Origin: Stenotrophomonas sp. ISL-67
Lineage (GTDB): Bacteria > Pseudomonadota > Gammaproteobacteria > Xanthomonadales > Xanthomonadaceae
NCBI RefSeq assembly: GCF_018612915.1
Contig: NZ_JAGGRL010000009.1
Span: 62,001-126,000 of the forward strand
DNA length: 64,000 nt
Direction of reading: 5' to 3'
The notes under the pieces were generated by a model, which searched no databases, was not told the DNA's origin, and saw nothing but the letters and a program-made list of their open reading frames with translations. Each line of letters opens with the position of its first letter. Position 1 is the first letter of the stretch. The position numbers and the translations under genes are program-made. This document shows positions 9,682-17,450 of the stretch, piece after piece.

Positions 9682-10764
9682 GTGTCCGCACAACGCAAGA
9701 TCATCCACGTCGACATGGACGCGTTCTACGCGTCGGTGGAGCAGCGCGACAATCCGTCGCTGCGCGGGCTGCCGGTGGTGGTGGCGTGGAAGGGGGCGCG
9801 TTCGGTGGTGTGCGCGGCGTCGTACGAGGCCCGGGTGTTCGGGATCCGTTCGGCGATGCCGGCAATACGCGCCGAACGGCTGTGCCCGGATGCGGTGTTC
9901 GTACCGCCGGATTTCGTCCGTTACAAGGCGGTGTCACGCCAGGTGCGGGACATCTTCCTGCGGCATACCGACCTGGTGGAGCCGCTGTCGCTGGACGAGG
10001 CATACCTGGACGTGACGGTGCACAAGGGCGGGATGACGGTGGCGACCGAGATCGCGGCGCTGATCCGCGCGCAGATCCGCGAGGAAACGCAGCTGACGGC
10101 GTCGGCGGGGATCGCGCCGAACAAGTTCCTGGCCAAGATTGCCTCGGATTGGCGCAAGCCGGATGGTCAGTTCGTGGTGCCGCCGCATCGCATTGATCAG
10201 TTCCTTACGCCGCTGCCGGTGAAGCGGGTGCCGGGCGTGGGCAAGGTGATGGAGGGCAAGTTGGCGGCGTTGGGGATAGTGACGGTGGGCGATCTGCGCG
10301 CGTTGCCGCTGGAGATGCTGGAGAGCCGCTTTGGCAGTTTCGGTGCAAGCCTGTATCGGCGGGCGCGCGGTATCGATGAGCGGCCGGTGGAGCCGGACCA
10401 GCCGGTGCAGTCGATTTCGTCGGAAGACACGTTTGCGGAGGACCTGCCGCTGGAGGCGCTGGAGCCGGCGATCCTGGAGCTGGCGGGCAAGACGTGGAAT
10501 GCGACGCGCAAGACCGATCGGGTCGGGCATACGGTGGTGTTGAAGTTGAAGACGTCGCAGTTCCGGATCATCACGCGCAGTTTCACGCCGGAAGCGCCGC
10601 CGGAAACGCTGGAGGAGCTACGCGATATCGCGCTTGCATTGCGCGCCCGCGTGGACCTGCCGGCGGAGACGCGCTATCGGCTGGTGGGGGTGGGATTGGG
10701 CGGGTTCCGCGAACGCGAACCGGTGAGCCAGATGGGGTTGTTCGACGGGCACGATGTTGGTTGA
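9682..10764 (+). CDS. dinB: DNA polymerase IV (Y-family, DinB)
   Basis: Error-prone translesion polymerase. 360 residues starting at GTG 9682. The Y-family signatures are present: KIIHVDMDAFYASVE with the metal-binding Asp, AASYEARVFGIRSAM, SLDEAYLDVT with the Asp-Glu pair, and the helix-hairpin-helix VPGVGKVMEGKLAALGI. Near the C-terminus QMGLF is a typical beta-clamp binding motif. It stands alone and divergent from fabA. Confidence 0.95.
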   Translation: MSAQRKIIHVDMDAFYASVEQRDNPSLRGLPVVVAWKGARSVVCAASYEARVFGIRSAMPAIRAERLCPDAVFVPPDFVRYKAVSRQVRDIFLRHTDLVEPLSLDEAYLDVTVHKGGMTVATEIAALIRAQIREETQLTASAGIAPNKFLAKIASDWRKPDGQFVVPPHRIDQFLTPLPVKRVPGVGKVMEGKLAALGIVTVGDLRALPLEMLESRFGSFGASLYRRARGIDERPVEPDQPVQSISSEDTFAEDLPLEALEPAILELAGKTWNATRKTDRVGHTVVLKLKTSQFRIITRSFTPEAPPETLEELRDIALALRARVDLPAETRYRLVGVGLGGFREREPVSQMGLFDGHDVG

Positions 10765-10766
10765 TC

Positions 10767-10815
10767 GAGCAACAGCAACAACAACAACAACATCAACGAC
10801 AACAACAACGTTTCA
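10767..10815 (+). repeat. AAC microsatellite tract
   Basis: A run of CAA/AAC triplets (CAACAGCAACAACAACAACA, then CATCAACGACAACAACAACG) starts directly after the dinB stop. Such a low-GC triplet tract is out of character with the GC-rich surroundings. It is not inside a recognised gene; its only nearby effect could be on the 3' end of the dinB transcript. Confidence 0.8.
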
Positions 10816-10835
10816 CTGCTCCGGGTAGCGGGCCG

Positions 10836-10929
10836 GCGCGGGTGGGTTGGCGGGACGCGCCGTAAACCCGTCCATGGGGGCTTGTAGAAAACATCCATGT
10901 TTTCTACAGTCCCGCCAACCCACCCACGC
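10836..10929. repeat. Nested inverted repeats after dinB
   Basis: Outer arms: GGTGGGTTGGCGGGAC at 10840-10855 and its exact complement ending at about 10924, extendable with one mismatch. Inner arms: GTAGAAAACAT at 10884-10894 and ATGTTTTCTAC at 10897-10907, separated by two bases. The inner palindrome begins with GTAG, like the SMAG family, but its stem sequence is different. The remainder up to 11153 has no gene that I recognise and includes a copy of the GGTAGGGTCGCATCCC repeat. Confidence 0.7.
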
Positions 10930-11153
10930 CGACCCGCCGACATTTGGTCGGCACCCAACGAAACAGCGGCTGGCAACTGCGCATCGCAACCGACTGCGGG
11001 CGGCACTTGAACGCGGGGCATTGGGACACGGAAACCGGCGACCCACGGTTGGTGGGATCACCACGGTAGGGTCGCATCCCAATCGACCGCCGATGGCAAT
11101 GCAAGGCGCGGTGGGGCATGAGAATCACTCACGCCGCGCATCACCGCTCCGGA

Positions 11154-11792
11154 TCAATACGCCACGGTCGCAATCTGCCGCACGAACTGCGGCTTCTCGA
11201 TCTCGCTCACGAATGCATCCGCGTAATCCGCATAACTGATCCGGCTGTGCCCATCGGCGCCCACCAGGAACTGCCTTGCCTGGGTGCGGAAACCGCCCTT
11301 CTGCGGCCCCGGGCCAATCTCGGCGGCCGGCGAATAGAACGTCCAATCCAGGTCATCCACCTTCTGCAGCAGGTTGAACGCCTGGCGCGCAGCCAGGGCC
11401 ACCGGCTTGTACGCGTCCGGGAAGCCTTCGGTATCCACCAGCTGCACGCCGGGGGCGACTTCCAGGGTGCCGGCGCCACCGACCATCAGGAAGCGGGGTA
11501 CGCCGGCCTGGCGGGCGGCCTTGACCAGGTCGGCGGTGACGGTGGTGACGGTGGCGGGGTCGTCGCCGGGGCGGGGACCGAAGGCACTGGCCAGTACGTC
11601 GTGGCCGGCGATCACGGCGGCCAGGGCGTCGGTGTCGTCGAGGGCTGCAACGGCCAGCTGGGCGCCGTCGAGTTCGGCGGGAAGGTCGGTTTCGCGGCGC
11701 ACGACCGCGGTGACCTGGTGGCCGCGGGCGAGGGCCTGGCGGGTGATTTCACGGCCGATGTTGCCGGTGGCACCGACGAGAGCGATTTTCAT
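11154..11792 (-). CDS. NAD(P)-dependent reductase, atypical SDR (NmrA/YwnB-like)
   Basis: A 212-residue Rossmann protein beginning MKIALVGATGNIGREI, the glycine-rich NAD(P) motif of atypical short-chain dehydrogenases. The middle has FLMVGGAGTLEV and the end ISYADYADAFVSEIE, typical of the NAD(P)H-binding, NmrA/YwnB-like group. The substrate is unknown. It is divergent from a broken LysR-type regulator gene, a pairing usual for such reductases, which suggests it has lost its own regulator. Confidence 0.82.
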   Translation of the reverse strand: MKIALVGATGNIGREITRQALARGHQVTAVVRRETDLPAELDGAQLAVAALDDTDALAAVIAGHDVLASAFGPRPGDDPATVTTVTADLVKAARQAGVPRFLMVGGAGTLEVAPGVQLVDTEGFPDAYKPVALAARQAFNLLQKVDDLDWTFYSPAAEIGPGPQKGGFRTQARQFLVGADGHSRISYADYADAFVSEIEKPQFVRQIATVAY

Positions 11793-11889
11793 GGGGCAGG
11801 GTCCGTTGAGGGAGGACGACCAGCATATGCGCCTGAAAGCGGACGAAAAACCGCGTATGACGGCCCAGTTTGTTGCGCGGGTTGATCAA

Positions 11890-11970
11890 ATGGACCGTCT
11901 TGCCGCCATGCGTGTGTTCGTGGAGGTGGCCGAGCGTGGCGGCCTGACCGCGGCGGCGGAGGCGCTGGAC
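11890..11970 (+). pseudogene. LysR-type regulator remnant (N-terminal fragment)
   Basis: From the ATG at 11890 the frame reads MDRLAAMRVFVEVAERGG, then LTAAAEALD, the standard opening of a LysR helix-turn-helix domain. It is cut after about 27 codons: the following bases encode no recognition helix and run into an inverted pair of SMAG repeats. No other part of a LysR protein was found downstream before gph. This is a deletion remnant of a regulator that probably controlled the divergent reductase gene. Confidence 0.75.
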
Positions 11971-12033
11971 ATAATGAGGCGTCGCTGTTCGCCAGTCCCG
12001 AATTCGGTGCACGTATCTGAGATGCACAGGGCC

Positions 12034-12099
12034 GTAGAGCCACGCCCTGCGTGGTTGGTCTTCGCTGGCACCACGCCGCCACGCAGGGCGTGGCTCTAC
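12034..12099. repeat. Inverted pair of SMAG elements
   Basis: A plus-oriented copy (GTAGAGCCACGCCCTGCGTG..., 12034-12055) faces a minus-oriented copy ending GGCTCTAC (12078-12099). Together they can fold into one long hairpin. They lie at the break of the LysR remnant and just upstream of gph. Confidence 0.88.
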
Positions 12100-12136
12100 A
12101 ATCACCTTCCCCATGGTGTGAAAGCGAATCCCCCCT

Positions 12137-12787
12137 TTGTCCTATCCCTATCCGCTGGTGATTTTCGATCTGGACGGCACGCTGGTCGACAGCGCGGACG
12201 ATATCGCCGAAGCGCTCAACCGTACGCTGCAGGACTGGCAGCTGCCGCGCGTGCCTGAAGCCACGGTGCTTACCTGGATCGGTGACGGTGTGCGTCGGCT
12301 GGTGGAACAGGCCTTCACCGCTGCACACAGCGACATCCACCTGGATCGGGTCATGCCGGGCTTCATGCGGCACTACGAGGACTGCCTGCTGCGCAGCCCA
12401 CGGTTGTTCGACGGGGTGGTGCCTGCGCTGGAAACGCTGCGCGAACGCGATGTGGCGATGGCGATCTGCACCAACAAGCCATCGGCCTTGGTCGCGCCGT
12501 TGTTGGCGCACCTGGGCGTGCAGGATTTCTTCGCGATGGTGCTCGGCGGCGATTCGCTGCCTGATCGCAAGCCCAGCGGCATACCGCTGAGGCACATCGC
12601 CGGAGCCTTCAAGGTCGCGCCGGCTGCGGCGTTGATGGTGGGTGACTCGATTACCGACTATCGCGCTGCGGTGGATGCGGGCATGCCGGTGGCGCTGGTG
12701 CGCTATGGATACCCGCGTGGGTTGGACCTGGAGTCGGTGGACGCGGTGGCGGTGGTTGATGACCTGCGGGCGTTGCCTGGGTTGTAG
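12137..12787 (+). CDS. gph: Phosphoglycolate phosphatase
   Basis: HAD hydrolase that removes phosphate from 2-phosphoglycolate formed in DNA repair. 216 residues. Motif I LVIFDLDGTLVDSADDI, the cap helix segment TWIGDGVRRLVEQAF typical of Gph, motif II ICTNKP, and motif IV MVGDSITDYRAA. The start is a TTG at 12137; no ATG lies closer in frame with motif I. The TAG stop is part of a GTAG tetranucleotide. The Gph call is good for the subfamily, but related HAD substrates are possible. Confidence 0.85.
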   Translation: MSYPYPLVIFDLDGTLVDSADDIAEALNRTLQDWQLPRVPEATVLTWIGDGVRRLVEQAFTAAHSDIHLDRVMPGFMRHYEDCLLRSPRLFDGVVPALETLRERDVAMAICTNKPSALVAPLLAHLGVQDFFAMVLGGDSLPDRKPSGIPLRHIAGAFKVAPAAALMVGDSITDYRAAVDAGMPVALVRYGYPRGLDLESVDAVAVVDDLRALPGL

Positions 12788-12802
12788 CGCGACCGGAGGG
12801 GA

Positions 12803-12861
12803 GTGCCGACCAACGGTCGGCACCTACCGTGTACGGGGTAGCACGCCACCGTTGGTGGTGC
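12803..12861. repeat. Inverted pair of SMAG-type elements
   Basis: Two palindromes with different stems: GTGCCGACCAACGGTCGGCAC followed by CTAC (12803-12827, minus orientation) and GTAGCACGCCACCGTTGGTG... (12838-12861, plus orientation). Both end in GTAG. They separate the convergent gph and btuB genes. Confidence 0.85.
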
Positions 12862-12871
12862 GCTCCTCACC

Positions 12872-14713
12872 TTATTTTGGCTGGTAACGCACGCTCAGGC
12901 GGTACTCACGGCCCGGCTGGTTGTACCAGGCCACCGTTTCATACTCGCGGTCGAACACGTTGCTGACCCGGCCAAGCACCGACCAGTCGCGGCTGATCGC
13001 ATATTCCAGGCGCAGGTCCACGGTGCCGTACCCGGCTAGGCGCACGCTGTTGTCGGCATTGTCGTACCGCTTGCCCGCACCGAACGCGGTGACACCGGCG
13101 CGGAAGCCGCCGAAGCTGCGATCAACATCCAGCCGCGCGGTGTCCTGCGCGCGACGGGCGAGCCAGTTGTCGAACTGGGCGCTGCCGTCGGTGCGGTTGC
13201 GCGGGTCGGTGTGGCTGAGCTGCGCGCTGACGTCGACACCGGCCAGCGTGATCGAGCCGGTCAGCTCGGCACCGCGGATGCGCGCCTTTTCCACCTGCGT
13301 CATCGTGAACGTGGTGGCGTCGTAGGTGATCAGGTCGTCGATGCGGGTTTCATACACATCCAGGCCCCAGCGCCAGCCATCGCCCTGCTGGGCGATGCCG
13401 AGGTTGGCGCTCCTGGATTCTTCCGGATCCAGCCCCGGCACGCCACTCCACGGGTCGTACAGGTCGCTGAAGGTCGGTGCCTTGAACGCGGTGCCGTAGC
13501 TGGCGTTGAGGCGGAAGCCGCCGCCCAGGTCCATGCCCCAGCCGAGGCTGCCGGTGGTGTGGTTGCCGAACTGTTCGTTGTCGTCGTTGCGCACGCTGGC
13601 CTGCAGGTGGTGCGCGCCGAAGCGGCCCTGGTACTGCACGAACACGCCGGTGTTGTCGCGGCTGTCGACCACATAGCCGGCGCTGCTGCCATCCAGGTTG
13701 TCCTGGCTCCAGTCCACGCCGGCACTGAGCAGCTGGCCGTCGGCCAGGCCCACGTCGGCCTGCAGCGAGGCGCTGTCGCGATGGGTCTGCGCTGCGCCCA
13801 GCCAGGTGCCGTCGTTGTAGTTATCCGACTCGTTGTCGGCGCGGCCGACGTTGGCGGTCAGGGTGAAGCGTTCGCTCGGTGTGTAGCGGACCTTGCCGCC
13901 CAGCACATGCTGCAGCGTTTCCGAATAGTTGTAGTAGCCGTCGTAGTGGTTTTCGCCTTCGGCACGCAGCGCGGTGCCTTCCACGCTCAACGTGTCGGTC
14001 AGCGTGTAGCCGCCGCGCAGGCTCATCGACAGGTTGCGGTAGCCGTCGCGATCGGGCTCGTCAGCACCGCAGCCGGCGAAGGTGGCTGCATCGCCACGGC
14101 AGGAATTGATGCCGTCGGTGTGCTGGTAGGCGATGTCGGTGCCGAACCAGCCATGCGCGCCGGTGCCGCCGAAGCCGCCGCTGGCTTCACGCAGGCCGTT
14201 GCTGCCGCCGCCCAGCTGCAGGTGCGGGGCGAAGTCGCCGGCATTGCGGCGGGTGAAGATCTGGATCACGCCGCCGATCGCGTCGGCGCCGTACAGGCTG
14301 GACTGCGGGCCGCGCACGATCTCCACGCGCTCGATCTGCGCCAGCGGCAGGTCCTGCAGCATGGCCAGGGCCAGGTCGCCGGTATTGATGCGCACGCCAT
14401 CGACCAGCACCAGGGTGTGGGCCGAGTTGGTGCCACGCAGGAACAGCGAGCTCTGCTTGCCCAGCCCGCCGCTGTTGTTGAGGTTGATGCCGGCGCGGCC
14501 ACGCAGCAGATCCTGCAGCGAGGGTGCCTGGCTGCGCTCGATCTCGGCGCGGTCGATCACCTGCGCCGGCGAAATGCTGTCCTGCAGGGCGATCGGGGTA
14601 CGGGTGGCGGTGACCAGCACCTGGTCCAGCGCGGTGGCCTCATCCTGTGCGGCGGCCAGCAGGGGCAGCGCCGACAGCACGGCGAGGGAAAGAACACGGT
14701 TCTGCAGCTTCAT
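12872..14713 (-). CDS. btuB: TonB-dependent vitamin B12 receptor
   Basis: Outer-membrane barrel for uptake of cobalamin. 613 residues from MKLQNRVLSLAVLSALPLLA (signal peptide), then the TonB-box region DQVLVTATRTP, a plug domain (SLQDLLRGRAGINL, GPQSSLYGADAIGGVIQI) and a beta-barrel ending in the aromatic-rich GREYRLSVRYQPK. The length equals E. coli BtuB. Assignment to B12 is strongly supported by the cobalamin riboswitch just upstream. I chose the ATG at 14713 because the signal peptide starts there; a GTG seven codons earlier is possible. Confidence 0.92.
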   Translation of the reverse strand: MKLQNRVLSLAVLSALPLLAAAQDEATALDQVLVTATRTPIALQDSISPAQVIDRAEIERSQAPSLQDLLRGRAGINLNNSGGLGKQSSLFLRGTNSAHTLVLVDGVRINTGDLALAMLQDLPLAQIERVEIVRGPQSSLYGADAIGGVIQIFTRRNAGDFAPHLQLGGGSNGLREASGGFGGTGAHGWFGTDIAYQHTDGINSCRGDAATFAGCGADEPDRDGYRNLSMSLRGGYTLTDTLSVEGTALRAEGENHYDGYYNYSETLQHVLGGKVRYTPSERFTLTANVGRADNESDNYNDGTWLGAAQTHRDSASLQADVGLADGQLLSAGVDWSQDNLDGSSAGYVVDSRDNTGVFVQYQGRFGAHHLQASVRNDDNEQFGNHTTGSLGWGMDLGGGFRLNASYGTAFKAPTFSDLYDPWSGVPGLDPEESRSANLGIAQQGDGWRWGLDVYETRIDDLITYDATTFTMTQVEKARIRGAELTGSITLAGVDVSAQLSHTDPRNRTDGSAQFDNWLARRAQDTARLDVDRSFGGFRAGVTAFGAGKRYDNADNSVRLAGYGTVDLRLEYAISRDWSVLGRVSNVFDREYETVAWYNQPGREYRLSVRYQPK

Positions 14714-14847
14714 CGTTGACTCCAAACACCGCACACGCCCGCGCGGCTGGGGAAGGGGCGGTGGTCAACGGCAGCATGGGACGGTGGGCGGGCGCACGGC
14801 GCCGCTTGCCGCCGCCATGCCCGCCGCATCGCAACCAGTCGTCTTCC

Positions 14848-15015
14848 AGGCCGGTCTCCGGGCTCGCGGGCCGATGGCGGACCATCGCGCCAGGCGCCTT
14901 CCCATGCTTGCGCACAGTGGCGTATTGCCTGGCTTCCACGCTTACCGTTGCGGGGGCAGCGCCGGAATGGCAACAGGCAGGACCTGGTGCGTCACCGGCT
15001 TCCCGTTTCAACCTG
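14848..15015 (-). promoter_or_regulatory. Cobalamin riboswitch upstream of btuB
   Basis: Read on the minus strand, the conserved order is present: GGTTGAAACGGGAAGCCGGT near the 5' side, the B12-box region GCTGCCCCCGCAACGGTAAG, a central GCCACTGTGCG, then GGGAAGGCG and the closing GAGCCCGGAGACCGGCC. The distance to the btuB start is about 135 bases. With bound adenosylcobalamin this element should shut down btuB expression. Confidence 0.95.
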
Positions 15016-15083
15016 CCGGCTTGCGCCGCAGGTCACCTGAAAGTGCGCGCAGTGTAGAGCAAAGCCCGGCAGGCGGCGTGGCT

Positions 15084-15446
15084 CTACGCCTGGTCGTCTT
15101 CGGTATCGAACGGCGGGTTTTCGCCGTCGTCATCGTTGGCCACGGTCCGGTCATACACCGGGCCCGACGCCGGCGGCGCTTTCTTTAGCGGGTTGTCGGC
15201 GATGATCGAGTCGTATTCGGCCACCAGCTGCGCGCGGCGCGCTTCGGGCAGTTCCTGCCAGTGGCAGTCCTGCAGCGCGCCTTCGAGCGAATAGAGCAGG
15301 TTGAGGCTGGGTTTGAAGCCGGCGCGGCGTACCTTCACGAACGCGCCCACTGAACCGGCGGCGGCCAGGTCTTCGGCAGTGCGCAACCCGACCTGGCGCA
15401 GCCAGGCGGCGCTCTTGGGGCCGATGTTGCGCAGCTTGGCGCTCAT
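15084..15446 (-). CDS. TfoX/Sxy C-terminal domain protein
   Basis: A 120-residue protein beginning MSAKLRNIGPKSAAWLRQVG, then RTAEDLAAAGSVGAFVKVR, which is the helix-hairpin-helix-like TfoX C-terminal domain. It lacks the N-terminal half of the full competence regulator, so a role in competence should not be assumed. The C-terminal 30 residues are acidic. The ATG at 15446 overlaps the stop of the upstream GAF gene (ATGA). The stop codon TAG is formed by the GTAG of a degenerate SMAG repeat (15064-15087). Confidence 0.8.
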   Translation of the reverse strand: MSAKLRNIGPKSAAWLRQVGLRTAEDLAAAGSVGAFVKVRRAGFKPSLNLLYSLEGALQDCHWQELPEARRAQLVAEYDSIIADNPLKKAPPASGPVYDRTVANDDDGENPPFDTEDDQA

Positions 15447-15925
15447 TCCAGCGCCTCGACGAACACCGCGGCAATGGCTTCCAGCCCGGCCTGGTCGTCG
15501 GCATCGAAGCGGGCCAGCACCGGGCTGTCCAGATCGAGTACGCCGATCAGGGTGTCGCCCTTGACCAGCGGCACCACCAGTTCCGAGCGCGAGGCCGAAT
15601 CGCAGGCGATGTGGCCCGGGAACGCGTCCACATCCTCGATGCGCTGGGTGACCCGCTGCGAGGCGGCCGCCCCGCACACACCCTTGTGCAGGGGAATGCG
15701 CACGCAGGCCGGCAGGCCCTGGAACGGGCCGACCACCAGTTCGGTGCCGTCGAAGAAGTAGAAACCCGCCCAGTTCAGCTGCGGCAGCGCGTGGTAGACC
15801 AGCGCCGACAGGTTGGCCGCATTGGCGATGCGGTCGCGTTCACCGTGCACCAGCGCGCGGGCCTGGGCCAGCAGCTGGCCATACTGTTCCGGCTTGCTGC
15901 CGGTGAGCGTGGAAGTATCGAACAT
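15443..15925 (-). CDS. msrC: Free methionine-(R)-sulfoxide reductase (GAF domain)
   Basis: A 160-residue single GAF-domain enzyme that reduces free Met-R-sulfoxide in the cytoplasm. The family cysteines are visible in GLPACVRIPL, KGVCGAAASQ and HIACDSASRSELVVPL; the last two segments hold the catalytic and resolving cysteines in fRMsr. The conserved LNWAGFYFF and GVLDLDSP flanks fit. It is coupled to the TfoX-domain gene and lies within 4 kb of the exported MsrA/MsrB genes. Confidence 0.88.
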   Translation of the reverse strand: MFDTSTLTGSKPEQYGQLLAQARALVHGERDRIANAANLSALVYHALPQLNWAGFYFFDGTELVVGPFQGLPACVRIPLHKGVCGAAASQRVTQRIEDVDAFPGHIACDSASRSELVVPLVKGDTLIGVLDLDSPVLARFDADDQAGLEAIAAVFVEALE

Positions 15926-16011
15926 GGCCGCAGTCTATCAAGCGCGGCCGTTGGCCGGACCCACCGGCGGCGGAACGCTGATAATGGGCCCCCCTGTTCA
16001 TCGGACCGGCC

Positions 16012-16692
16012 ATGTCGTCCCCTGCCTCCCCTGCCGCCTTCTACGTCACCGGCACCGATACCGGTATCGGCAAGACCTTCAGCAGCTGCGTCCTGCTGCA
16101 CGCCCTGCGCCAGCGCGGGCAGCGTGCGGTGGGCATGAAGCCGGTGGCCAGCGGCTGCGAGCGGACCGCCGACGGCCTGCGCAACGAAGACGCCACCGCC
16201 TTGCTGGCGGCCAGCGACCCGGCCCCGGCCTATGCCGACCTCAATCCCTATGCGCTGCCGCTGCCGCTGGCCCCGGAGCTGGCCGCCGCTGCAGCCGGGG
16301 TGACGCTGTCGCTGGCGCCGATCGAGACGGCCTTCGCACGCCTGCGTGCGCAGGCCGACACCGTGGTGGTGGAGGGCGTGGGCGGCTGGCTGGCGCCGCT
16401 GTCGACCACGCTGGACCAGGCGCACCTGGTGCAGGCGCTGCGGCTGCCGGTGGTGATGGTGGTCGGCCTGCGGTTGGGCTGCCTCAACCATGCGCGGCTG
16501 ACCGCACAGGCGATCGCCGCCAGCGGTGCGACCTGCATCGGCTGGATCGCCAATGAGGTAGACCCGCAGATGCAACGCATCGACGACAACGTGGCGCTGC
16601 TGCGCGCGCGCCTGCCGCTGCCGTTCTGGGGCCGGCTGCCGTATGCACCGGGTGCCGATCCGGCAGGGCTGGCCAGGCATCTGCTGGGCTGA
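16012..16692 (+). CDS. bioD: ATP-dependent dethiobiotin synthetase
   Basis: Carboxylates 7,8-diaminononanoate to dethiobiotin in biotin synthesis. 226 residues with the P-loop variant GTDTGIGKTF at the N-terminus, the substrate segment GMKPVASGC, and the VVEGVGGWLAPL motif around residue 120. Length and motifs are standard for BioD. It stands alone; the other bio genes are not in the window. Confidence 0.95.
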   Translation: MSSPASPAAFYVTGTDTGIGKTFSSCVLLHALRQRGQRAVGMKPVASGCERTADGLRNEDATALLAASDPAPAYADLNPYALPLPLAPELAAAAAGVTLSLAPIETAFARLRAQADTVVVEGVGGWLAPLSTTLDQAHLVQALRLPVVMVVGLRLGCLNHARLTAQAIAASGATCIGWIANEVDPQMQRIDDNVALLRARLPLPFWGRLPYAPGADPAGLARHLLG

Positions 16693-16695
16693 GCG

Positions 16696-17436
16696 TCAGC
16701 TGCGCGCCGACAACGTCGACACCAACCTCGGCTTCTCCCGATACAGCTGCGGATACATCCGCTGCAGTGCCGCCACCTTGGGCTGGTCGTTGATGCGGAT
16801 GTACAACGACTCCGGATGCAGCGTCAGGTAGTTCTGGTGGTACCCCTCGGCCGCAACGAACGGCTTGCCGCCGTCGACCGTGGTCACCACCGGCGCGGCA
16901 TAGGCACGCGCCTGCTGCAGCTGCGCGATGTAGGCGCGGGTGGCATCACGCTGCGCGGCATCGTCGGCATACACCGCCGAGCGGTACTGCGTGCCCCGGT
17001 CCGGACCCTGGCGGTTGAGCTGGGTCGGATCGTGCGCCACCGAGAAGAACACCTGCATCAGCTGGCCGTAGCTCACCTGGCTGGGGTCGTAGGTGACCTG
17101 CACGGCTTCGGCATGGCCGGTGCCGCCGCCACTCACGCGCGCATAGTTGGCATCGGCTGGGCGGCCGCCGATGTAACCCGACACCGCGTTGTCCACGCCC
17201 TTGATGTGCTGGAACACACCCTGCACGCCCCAGAAGCAGCCACCGGCGAACACCACCTGCGCGCGCTTGCCCGGCAGCTTCAGGTCGGCCGCGCCGGTTG
17301 CCGCGGGCACCGCGACCACCGCTTCGGCCGGCGCCGCATGTGCCGGGCGGTCCAGGCTGACCACGGCGCTGATCGTCAGCGCGGCGATGGCGGCGGCAAT
17401 GCCGCCGGCCACCAGTTTGTCGAGGGAAACTCGCAT
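16696..17436 (-). CDS. msrA: Peptide-methionine (S)-S-oxide reductase, exported
   Basis: Repairs Met-S-sulfoxide in proteins. The core motif AGGCFWGVQGVF carries the catalytic Cys, with GGTGHAEAVQVTYDP and EGYHQNYL following. Before the core there is about 60 residues with a single hydrophobic segment (IAAAIAALTISAVVSL) that should place the enzyme in the periplasm. The ATG at 17436 is preceded by AGGAGA. It lies 14 bases downstream of dipZ, so both are one operon. The distal C-terminus lacks an obvious resolving-cysteine tail, which fits reduction by a partner such as DipZ (inference). Confidence 0.93.
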   Translation of the reverse strand: MRVSLDKLVAGGIAAAIAALTISAVVSLDRPAHAAPAEAVVAVPAATGAADLKLPGKRAQVVFAGGCFWGVQGVFQHIKGVDNAVSGYIGGRPADANYARVSGGGTGHAEAVQVTYDPSQVSYGQLMQVFFSVAHDPTQLNRQGPDRGTQYRSAVYADDAAQRDATRAYIAQLQQARAYAAPVVTTVDGGKPFVAAEGYHQNYLTLHPESLYIRINDQPKVAALQRMYPQLYREKPRLVSTLSARS

Positions 17437-17450
17437 GGGTGTCTCCTGGT

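Noticed and set aside
13211..14719. 502-codon open frame antisense to btuB
   Set aside because: Low-complexity Ala/Val/Gln/His composition typical of the opposite strand of a GC-rich gene; btuB has full motif support.
15084..15446. Full competence regulator TfoX/Sxy
   Set aside because: Only the C-terminal domain is present (120 aa), so no competence role is claimed.
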